13,294 nucleotides of DNA from Buchnera aphidicola (Lipaphis pseudobrassicae). GTDB lineage: Bacteria; Pseudomonadota; Gammaproteobacteria; Enterobacterales; Enterobacteriaceae. A model generated the notes under the pieces. It was not told the origin of the DNA. It made no database searches and saw only the letters and a program-made list of their open reading frames with translations. The position numbers were made by a program, and so were the translations under genes. Position 1 is the stretch's first letter, and each line of letters opens with the position of its first letter. Location: NCBI RefSeq assembly GCF_005081185.1, contig NZ_CP034870.1, positions 384,998 to 398,291 on the forward strand, written 5' to 3'. Below, piece by piece: positions 7,486 through 13,294 of the stretch.

Positions 7486-7533
7486 AATTATAAAAATATG
7501 TAAAATTTATTTTAAAAATATATATTTAAAAAA

Positions 7534-8679
7534 TTAAAATTGATAAACTAATCCAGCACCAATAACATTATCTGTAGGAATATTGTTTGTTTTAACAAGT
7601 TTATTAGTACTTTTTAACAAATTAATTTTATAATTCATATATGTAGAAATATTTTTATTAAACTCATAACGAGTTGAAATATTAATTTGTTTTGCTAAAT
7701 CCCAAGTATTTTGACTAAAATCATCTTTACTTATATTTGAATGTTGTCCTTTAGAATCTAAATAACTTAAAGAAGGATAAAAACCAGAATGAAAATTATA
7801 TTCTGCAATTGCTTCAATATTTTCTATTTTATTTATATAACCTTCGCTAGATGGATCATTGTTTTTATCATCAATGTTAAATGGTTTTAAATTACTTCCT
7901 GCCCCATAAAACGCAGCAATATATATATCATTTGCATCATATTTAAAACCTAGTCCATATGCACTAATAGTAGGAAGTTTTTCACTTTTTGTTTTATCAT
8001 TTTTAAATCTTTCAGAAGAAAAACAAGAACCAATAGCTGTTAATCCAGCATCAGTTTTATATTTCAAAGATGCACCCCAACTAGAACTATTTTCTTGATT
8101 AGCTATTTTATTTGTAGATTGATCTTGATATTGTAGTGCAAAACTAATTCCATCAAAAAAACCAAAAATATTATTGTTTCGATAAGTAAGAAGACTATTG
8201 TTTCTACCTATCATATAAGTATCGTTATTATTAAAAGCACTATTTTTAGTAATATAAGGAATATGGTTTGTTAAAGATTCTACATCATGAAAAATACCAT
8301 AATTACGACCATAATCTATTGAACCCCAATTTCCATACTTGAAACCAGCATAACCTAAACGTATACTATTAGATTGTTGTTTATTACTAATAATATCTTC
8401 TGGAGAAACAAAATCAGTTCCATATTCAACAGTTGCATAACTTATTAGTTCATCAGTAATTTTTGCTTTTCCTGAAAAACCTAAAATAGCATTTGTATTA
8501 TCGTTATGTGATTCAATTTTTTTTGATAAAAATTTGTGGGAGAATTCATGACTAGGATTAATACTTCCGTATAGTTCTAATTCATTACCATTTTTATTAA
8601 AAATTTCTACAGCGTTAACTACACTACTAGTTGATAATAATAATGGTATTGCAATTGCTAAAGATTTTCGATTTATCAT
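7534..8679 (-). CDS. ompF: Outer-membrane general porin, OmpF/OmpC type
   Basis: This is a trimeric 16-strand porin letting small solutes cross the outer membrane. The 381-residue precursor (362 in E. coli OmpF) has a signal peptide of 23 residues ending VVNA. A mature start VEIFNKNGNELELYG follows, then GSIDYGRNYG, TYRNNNIFGFFDG and FKYDANDIYIAAFYG. The C-terminal VIGAGLVYQF carries the terminal Phe needed for barrel assembly. Compared with OmpF the pore constriction is altered: the loop 3 PEFGGD reads PYITKN (141-146), the preceding Asp is Asn138, and the wall Arg42 is Ile65. Arg107 and Arg167, at the Arg82 and Arg132 sites, remain. Neighbour asnS on the same strand matches E. coli. Confidence 0.93.
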   Translation of the reverse strand: MINRKSLAIAIPLLLSTSSVVNAVEIFNKNGNELELYGSINPSHEFSHKFLSKKIESHNDNTNAILGFSGKAKITDELISYATVEYGTDFVSPEDIISNKQQSNSIRLGYAGFKYGNWGSIDYGRNYGIFHDVESLTNHIPYITKNSAFNNNDTYMIGRNNSLLTYRNNNIFGFFDGISFALQYQDQSTNKIANQENSSSWGASLKYKTDAGLTAIGSCFSSERFKNDKTKSEKLPTISAYGLGFKYDANDIYIAAFYGAGSNLKPFNIDDKNNDPSSEGYINKIENIEAIAEYNFHSGFYPSLSYLDSKGQHSNISKDDFSQNTWDLAKQINISTRYEFNKNISTYMNYKINLLKSTNKLVKTNNIPTDNVIGAGLVYQF

Positions 8680-8830
8680 AATTTTTTATATTACCTGTTT
8701 AATGAATATATAAATTATATATCAATATAAATTTTTATAAAAAATAAATATTATTTTTTATATATTTTTCTATATAAAAATAAATTTAATGAAATAATAT
8801 ATTTACTGAATAAAGATTAAAAAATTTTCT

Positions 8831-10231
8831 TCAGAAATTAGAATTATTAACAGTACGTGGAAATGGAATAACATCGCGTATATTTGAAACTCCAGTAAAG
8901 TAAGAAATTAATCTTTCAAAACCCATTCCAAATCCTGAATGTGGAACTGTACCATATTTACGAAGATCTCTATACCACCAATAGTTTTCTTTTTTTAACC
9001 CCAATTCCACTAAACGTTCATCTAAAATTTCAATACGTTCCTCACGCTGAGAACCACCTATTAATTCTCCAATTTTTGGAACTAATACATCCATTGCTGC
9101 AACAGTTTTTTTATCGTTATTTAATCTCATATAAAATGCTTTTAATTCTTTTGGATAATTTTTTATTATAACAGGAGATTTAAAATATTTTTCTACAAGA
9201 TATCGTTCATGCTCAGAAGATAAATCAGTACCAAAAGAAACAGATTTTTTAAATATAACTTTAGAATCAATTAAAATATCTATAGCTTCTATATAATCTA
9301 TACGTATAAAATTGATTTCTAAAAATTTTTTTAAACGGTTAATAATATCAGAATCAACATAATTTTTAAGAAAATTAAGATCTGAAATACAATTTTTTAA
9401 AATAGATCCGCAAATATATTTTAGCATATATTCAGAAAAATCTGATATATCATTTAAATTTGTAAAAGCTGATTCTACTTCTAACATCCAAAATTCTGCT
9501 AAATGACGACTAGTGTTAGAATTTTCAGCACGAAATGTAGGACCAAAACTATAAACTTTAGATAAAGCACAAGCATATGTTTCTAAATTTAGTTGACCCG
9601 AAACAGTTAAAAAAGATTCTTTTCCAAAAAAATCTTTTTTAAAATCAACGGAACCATCTGTTTCTTTAGGAGTATTGTTCATATCTAAAGTTGAAACACG
9701 AAACATTTCCCCAGCACCTTCAGTATTTAATCCGGTAATAATAGGAGTAGGAATCCAATAATAGTTTTTTTTGTAAAAAAAACGATGCAATGAATATAAT
9801 ATATGATTTCTTATTCTAGTTATTACTCCTATTAAATTAGTTCTAGGTCTTAAATGAGAAACTTCTCTCAAATATTCCAAACTATGTTTTTTAGCAGATA
9901 TAGGATAAGTATCTGGATTTTTAATCCAACCTAAAACTTTAATTATTTTTGCTTGAATTTCATATTTTTGATTATTTCCAATAGATAATATTAATACGCC
10001 TGTCAGTTTTACAGAACATCCAACGGTCAAATGCAAAATTTCTTTATAATAATTAGATAAAGTATTATTTGCAATAACTTGTATAGAATAAAAACACGAA
10101 CCATCATAAATTGTAATAAAAGAAAAGCCTAATTTTGAATCTCTACGGCTTCGAACCCATCCATATACAGTAATTGAACTATTAATTGTAATATCATTTT
10201 TATATATATCTGATATTGATACTGTATTCAT
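8831..10231 (-). CDS. asnS: Asparaginyl-tRNA synthetase
   Basis: This class II synthetase charges tRNA-Asn with asparagine in the cytoplasm. The product is 466 residues, the same as in E. coli. The N-terminal OB-fold anticodon domain (about 1-105) includes [16 protein letters not shown]. Motif 2 is at 229-243 with [15 protein letters not shown], and motif 3 is near the C-terminus with [10 protein letters not shown]. The GEMFRVS and [12 protein letters not shown] segments are typical. On the minus strand an AAGGAAA at 10238-10244 precedes the ATG by six bases, a strong ribosome binding site that supports the start. It is flanked by pncB upstream and the porin downstream as in enterobacteria, but with 222-bp and 151-bp spacers. 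No odd residues were seen. Confidence 0.97.
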   Translation of the reverse strand: MNTVSISDIYKNDITINSSITVYGWVRSRRDSKLGFSFITIYDGSCFYSIQVIANNTLSNYYKEILHLTVGCSVKLTGVLILSIGNNQKYEIQAKIIKVLGWIKNPDTYPISAKKHSLEYLREVSHLRPRTNLIGVITRIRNHILYSLHRFFYKKNYYWIPTPIITGLNTEGAGEMFRVSTLDMNNTPKETDGSVDFKKDFFGKESFLTVSGQLNLETYACALSKVYSFGPTFRAENSNTSRHLAEFWMLEVESAFTNLNDISDFSEYMLKYICGSILKNCISDLNFLKNYVDSDIINRLKKFLEINFIRIDYIEAIDILIDSKVIFKKSVSFGTDLSSEHERYLVEKYFKSPVIIKNYPKELKAFYMRLNNDKKTVAAMDVLVPKIGELIGGSQREERIEILDERLVELGLKKENYWWYRDLRKYGTVPHSGFGMGFERLISYFTGVSNIRDVIPFPRTVNNSNF

Positions 10232-10387
10232 AAATGCTTTCCTTTTATACGTCTATTATTTAAAATTAACAAAACAAAATATATAAAAAATTATGAAACA
10301 AGTTTTTTAATATTTTTTATATTAATTTATTCTAAATTTAAAAAAATAAATTTTTTCAATGATTTTTAATTTAAAATATAAACAATA

Positions 10388-10407
10388 TTTACACTTGTTA
10401 GTGTAAA
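10388..10407 (-). terminator. 8-bp perfect hairpin downstream of pncB
   Basis: TTTACACT at 10388-10395 is perfectly inverted at 10400-10407 around the loop TGTT. It lies 46 bases beyond the pncB stop and 156 bases before the asnS start on the minus strand. Only a broken T-rich stretch follows on that strand. It could end the pncB transcript or be an operator-like dyad ahead of asnS. It is the only clear structure in the 222-bp spacer 10232-10453, which is otherwise featureless A/T. Confidence 0.4.
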
Positions 10408-10453
10408 GATACATTTTTATAAATAGCATAAAAACTATCAATATATCTATATA

Positions 10454-11653
10454 TTATCTATTTTTTAGTGATACGTTAAATACTTTGCATAAATACTTTA
10501 AAAATTTTTGATCTAAACAAAAAGTTTTTCCTGGACTATCAGATAATTTAGCAACAGGTTTTCCATTACATTTTACTAATTTAATTACTATATTTAATGG
10601 TTTTACATCAGGAATATCGCATGTTAATTTTGTACCTATTCCAAAAATTACATTAATTCTGTTACTAAATTTTTTATAAAGAGATATAATTTTTTTAAAA
10701 TCTAAATTATCTGAAAACAATAATGTTTTAGTAAAAGGATCAATACCTAATTTTTCGTAGTGTTTTAAAGCTTTCTCACCCCATTTTATTGGATCCCCTG
10801 AATCATGTCTTATTCCTTGATAAAAAGAAGTAAAATATAAGTTAAAATCACGTAAAAAAGAATCCATATTAATAGAATCGGTAAGAGCTATATTTAAATG
10901 GTTATTATATTGATACAACCATGTTTTTAATGCTAGAATTTGACTTTTTTCTAAATTTGAGCTAATTTGTTGATGTGCTTGAAACCATTCATGAGATTGT
11001 GTTCCTATTGGTGATAATTTTAGTATACGTGATATATGATAATTACTAGAACCAATAAAAAATGGAAATTTTTCTTTTAATCTTGTGACAACTGCATATT
11101 GAACGTCATAAGAAAATCTTCTTCTTGTCCCAAAATCAACAATTTTTAAACGAGATAAATCTATGCTTTTAGTAAAATAAAAAAAATTTTTTAATTTGTA
11201 ATCCAAATGTTTTATAGCATTTTGAGAAGTTACTTCTGAAGATAAATCGTTATGAAAAATTTCGCTAATTAAAGCTAAAATAGGAACTTCCCATAATATT
11301 ACTTCTTTCCATAATCCAGTTATTTGAATGTTTAATTTACCTTGATGATTTTTAATTTTTACTTGAGAAGCATTATAACGAAAATTTCGCAACCAATGTA
11401 AATATTCTTGTTTAAAAAACGGAAAAGAAGTCATATAAATATATTCTTCATCACTCAAAGCTAAAGTTTGCATCATACTAATTTGTTCTAATAAAACATC
11501 AGAATAACAACCTAATACATTATCTCCTCTACAAATGAATTCAGCTGCTACATTTACATCCTCATAATTATAAAAAACAGCTTGCTGCATATAAAATTTA
11601 TATACATCAGTATCAAGAATTGTTTTTATTATTGGATAATCATAATATTTCAT
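10454..11653 (-). CDS. pncB: Nicotinate phosphoribosyltransferase
   Basis: The enzyme joins nicotinate to PRPP to form nicotinate mononucleotide, entering NAD synthesis through the salvage route. The 399-residue product (400 in E. coli) shows [15 protein letters not shown] near the N-terminus, FGTRRRFS at 174-181, SNYHISR, and [13 protein letters not shown]. His221 there is the position of the catalytic phosphohistidine. [19 protein letters not shown] and [10 protein letters not shown] follow, then [17 protein letters not shown]. All motifs are intact. It starts at the edge of a 238-bp divergent spacer shared with pyrD, and its ATG has no strong Shine-Dalgarno. pepN, its E. coli neighbour, is missing. 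The gene implies reliance on nicotinate rather than de novo NAD synthesis; that is inference. Confidence 0.96.
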   Translation of the reverse strand: MKYYDYPIIKTILDTDVYKFYMQQAVFYNYEDVNVAAEFICRGDNVLGCYSDVLLEQISMMQTLALSDEEYIYMTSFPFFKQEYLHWLRNFRYNASQVKIKNHQGKLNIQITGLWKEVILWEVPILALISEIFHNDLSSEVTSQNAIKHLDYKLKNFFYFTKSIDLSRLKIVDFGTRRRFSYDVQYAVVTRLKEKFPFFIGSSNYHISRILKLSPIGTQSHEWFQAHQQISSNLEKSQILALKTWLYQYNNHLNIALTDSINMDSFLRDFNLYFTSFYQGIRHDSGDPIKWGEKALKHYEKLGIDPFTKTLLFSDNLDFKKIISLYKKFSNRINVIFGIGTKLTCDIPDVKPLNIVIKLVKCNGKPVAKLSDSPGKTFCLDQKFLKYLCKVFNVSLKNR

Positions 11654-11728
11654 AGTATATTCTAATTTTTATTTCTTACTTTTATATCACTAATTATGTT
11701 AAAGCAAAAATACTATATTAATTTTATA

Positions 11729-11757
11729 TTGCAATAAATAACATGAATCTATTATAT
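11729..11757 (+). promoter_or_regulatory. Possible sigma-70 promoter for pyrD
   Basis: In the 238-bp divergent spacer 11654-11891, TTGCAA (11729-11734) is followed after exactly 17 bases by TTATAT (11752-11757). Each resembles the -35 and -10 consensus. This would give a leader of about 130 bases before pyrD. At this A/T content -10-like hexamers are frequent, so the -35 and its spacing carry most of the weight. No operator was recognised in the rest of the spacer. Confidence 0.28.
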
Positions 11758-11891
11758 AAAAATATAACATAAATAAAAAAGTTATCAATTTTTCATAAAA
11801 ATAATAGTTTTTTAAAAAAATAAGTTATTTTTAATAATAAAAATACTTTAATTTATTTACCAAATTTTACTTAACTAAAAAAGGAATTATA

Positions 11892-12908
11892 ATGTTTTAT
11901 TATTTCATTCGTAAACTATTATTTTTAATAGATGCAGAAAAATCTCATAATTTAACATTTAAATGTATTAATTCTAAGAGTTTTCAATTATTACAAGATT
12001 TTTTTTTTACACATAAAATACCATCAAAAAAAATAACATGTATGGGATTGACATTCAAAAATAAATTAGGAATAGCTGCTGGAATAGATAAAAATGGAGA
12101 ATATATAGATTGTTTATCAAAAATGGGTTTTGGTTTTATTGAAGTTGGAACTGTTACACCTTTACCTCAATATGGAAATATCAAACCAAGAATATTTAGA
12201 ATTACTTCCAAAGAAGCTATAATTAATAAAATGGGATTCAATAATTTAGGAATAGAAAATTTAATTAAAAATATAAAAAAATCTCGTTTTAAAGAAATTA
12301 TAGGTGTAAATATTGGAAAAAATAAAAATACCAACATTGATAATGCTGTTCAAGATTATTTAATATGTATGGAAAAAATTTACATTTACGCAAGTTATAT
12401 AACTATTAATATTTCTTCTCCAAATACTATTAATTTAAGAACTTTGCAATATGGACAAAACTTTAAAAGTTTATTGTATAAAATAAAAAAAAAACAACAT
12501 GAATTACACAAAAAATATTTAAAATATGTTCCAATAGCTATTAAAATTTCACCAGATTTATCAAAAAAAGAATTGCTTAATATTTCCAAACAATTAATCC
12601 GATATGAAATAGATGCAGTAATTGCTACTAATACAACATTAGACCATTCGTCAATACAAAATAACTTAAAAAAAATTTATCAAAAAGGTGGATTAAGTGG
12701 ATTACCTTTACAAAAGAAAAGTACTAATGTAATTTCAATATTATCAAAAAGTTTAAAAAAGAAAATTCCTATTATTGGAGTGGGAGGAATTAATTCAATT
12801 TATTCTGCAAAAGAAAAAATAAAATCAGGAGCCAGTTTAATACAAATATATTCCGGACTAATATATCATGGTCCAAAACTAATTAGAAATATTATTAAAA
12901 ATATATAA
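11892..12908 (+). CDS. pyrD: Dihydroorotate dehydrogenase, class 2 (quinone-linked)
   Basis: The FMN enzyme oxidises dihydroorotate to orotate in pyrimidine synthesis and passes electrons to membrane quinone. The 338-residue product (336 in E. coli) has the class 2 N-terminal helical extension (about 1-45) that contacts the inner membrane. [20 protein letters not shown] follows, then [18 protein letters not shown] and GVNIGKNK. The catalytic base Ser175 is in [25 protein letters not shown] and the FMN phosphate motif IIGVGGI near 295 complete it. AAGGAA at 11881-11886 lies five bases before the ATG, a good ribosome binding site. A T10 run (11999-12008) and an A10 run (12485-12494) lie inside the gene. 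No catalytic change was seen. Confidence 0.97.
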   Translation: MFYYFIRKLLFLIDAEKSHNLTFKCINSKSFQLLQDFFFTHKIPSKKITCMGLTFKNKLGIAAGIDKNGEYIDCLSKMGFGFIEVGTVTPLPQYGNIKPRIFRITSKEAIINKMGFNNLGIENLIKNIKKSRFKEIIGVNIGKNKNTNIDNAVQDYLICMEKIYIYASYITINISSPNTINLRTLQYGQNFKSLLYKIKKKQHELHKKYLKYVPIAIKISPDLSKKELLNISKQLIRYEIDAVIATNTTLDHSSIQNNLKKIYQKGGLSGLPLQKKSTNVISILSKSLKKKIPIIGVGGINSIYSAKEKIKSGASLIQIYSGLIYHGPKLIRNIIKNI

Positions 12909-13058
12909 AATTTTCTTTATATAGTTATATTTAATAATAATTTAATAATATTTATGAATATAAAAAATTTAGATTGAATTTTAACAAATTAATAGACAAA
13001 TATATAAAAATAAAACATATAATATTTCAATTAAAAAAAATTGATTGATAAAAATAAA

Positions 13059-13294
13059 ATGAACTATTTGTTTGCAAGTACAAATTTTGGAACTGAAAAA
13101 TTATTAGAAAAAGAACTTTTATATTTAGGTGCTAAAAATTTAAGTGTACAACGTGGAGGAGTTTATTATGACGCAAATGATAAATTATTATATCAAAGTT
13201 TAATGTGGAGTCGCATTGCATCACGAATTTTTTTACATATAACAACATTTAAAATAAAAAATATTCATGATCTTTATAAAAATACATATAATAT
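13059..13294 (+). CDS. rlmL: 23S rRNA (guanine-N2)-methyltransferase RlmL, 5' end only
   Basis: From ATG 13059 the frame stays open to the window edge, giving 78 residues. It begins MNYLFASTNFGTEKLLEKEL, then LGAKNLSVQRGGVYYDA and LYQSLMWSRIASRIFLHI. These match the N-terminal ferredoxin-like and THUMP region of E. coli RlmL (YcbY), where LFAST, QGGV and YQSLMWSR(L/I)ASRI are diagnostic. The methyltransferase domains lie beyond the window. Full-length RlmL modifies G2445 of 23S rRNA, and in E. coli it is fused to RlmK; whether that fusion persists cannot be seen. It follows pyrD after a 150-bp A/T spacer (12909-13058) with no visible feature, and zapC and ycbX, which intervene in E. coli, are absent. 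No clear Shine-Dalgarno precedes the ATG. Confidence 0.92.
   Translation, partial: MNYLFASTNFGTEKLLEKELLYLGAKNLSVQRGGVYYDANDKLLYQSLMWSRIASRIFLHITTFKIKNIHDLYKNTYN

Noticed and set aside
8806..8834. CTGAA/TTCAG hairpin overlapping the asnS stop
   Set aside because: The stem is 5 bp plus a few A-T pairs beyond a mismatch, with no T-tract following on the asnS strand; too weak to list as a terminator.
8941..9171. 76-codon plus-strand frame inside asnS
   Set aside because: It is antisense to the conserved C-terminal catalytic part of asnS and resembles no family.
12395..12589. 64-codon minus-strand frame inside pyrD
   Set aside because: It is the complement of the NISSPNT catalytic region of pyrD.
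1..13294. tRNA genes, CRISPR arrays, insertion sequences, phage genes or a new defence system
   Set aside because: No cloverleaf-like G/C-richer segment, direct repeat array, transposase motif or unexplained gene was seen; every long frame is a recognised housekeeping gene.

Overview
The window is about 13.3 kb of very AT-rich bacterial chromosome. It almost certainly comes from Buchnera aphidicola, the obligate endosymbiont of aphids. Every gene is a clear Escherichia coli-type gammaproteobacterial orthologue of nearly full length. The third codon positions and spacers are strongly A/T, and the lysine, asparagine and isoleucine content is high. There are long homopolymer runs inside genes, and there is no mobile DNA. 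The gene order is that of enterobacteria with whole genes removed. The aphid host or Buchnera strain cannot be fixed from the sequence alone.

Left block (1-7315, all + strand): rpmF (3' end), fabD, fabG, acpP, tmk, holB, tatD/ycfH, ptsG, hinT/ycfF and lpoB/ycfM. This matches the E. coli rpmF-to-lpoB order without plsX and fabH (before fabD), fabF, pabC and mltG (between acpP and tmk), fhuE (between ptsG and hinT) and ycfL. It covers three fatty-acid synthesis functions, dTTP synthesis, the clamp loader delta prime subunit, glucose uptake by the PTS and a lipoprotein activator of peptidoglycan synthesis. Several genes are tightly coupled: tmk/holB overlap by ATGA, fabD/fabG abut, and acpP/tmk are 4 bp apart.

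Junction (7316-7533): lpoB and the porin gene converge on a spacer holding a long imperfect inverted repeat. It is also the breakpoint between two segments that are separated in E. coli.

Right block (7534-13294): ompF-type porin, asnS and pncB on the minus strand, then pyrD and the 5' end of rlmL on the plus strand. Order and orientation match the E. coli ompF-asnS-pncB...pyrD...rlmL segment with the genes between pncB and pyrD, and between pyrD and rlmL, missing. It provides outer-membrane permeability, Asn-tRNA synthesis, NAD salvage, pyrimidine synthesis and 23S rRNA methylation.

I found no undescribed multi-gene system, mobile element, CRISPR array or tRNA. The interest lies in changed residues inside conserved enzymes (HinT, Tmk, the porin pore), a shortened LpoB linker, A11 tracts in fabD, and structured spacers. 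Comparisons with E. coli proteins are from memory of those sequences, not from a computed alignment.
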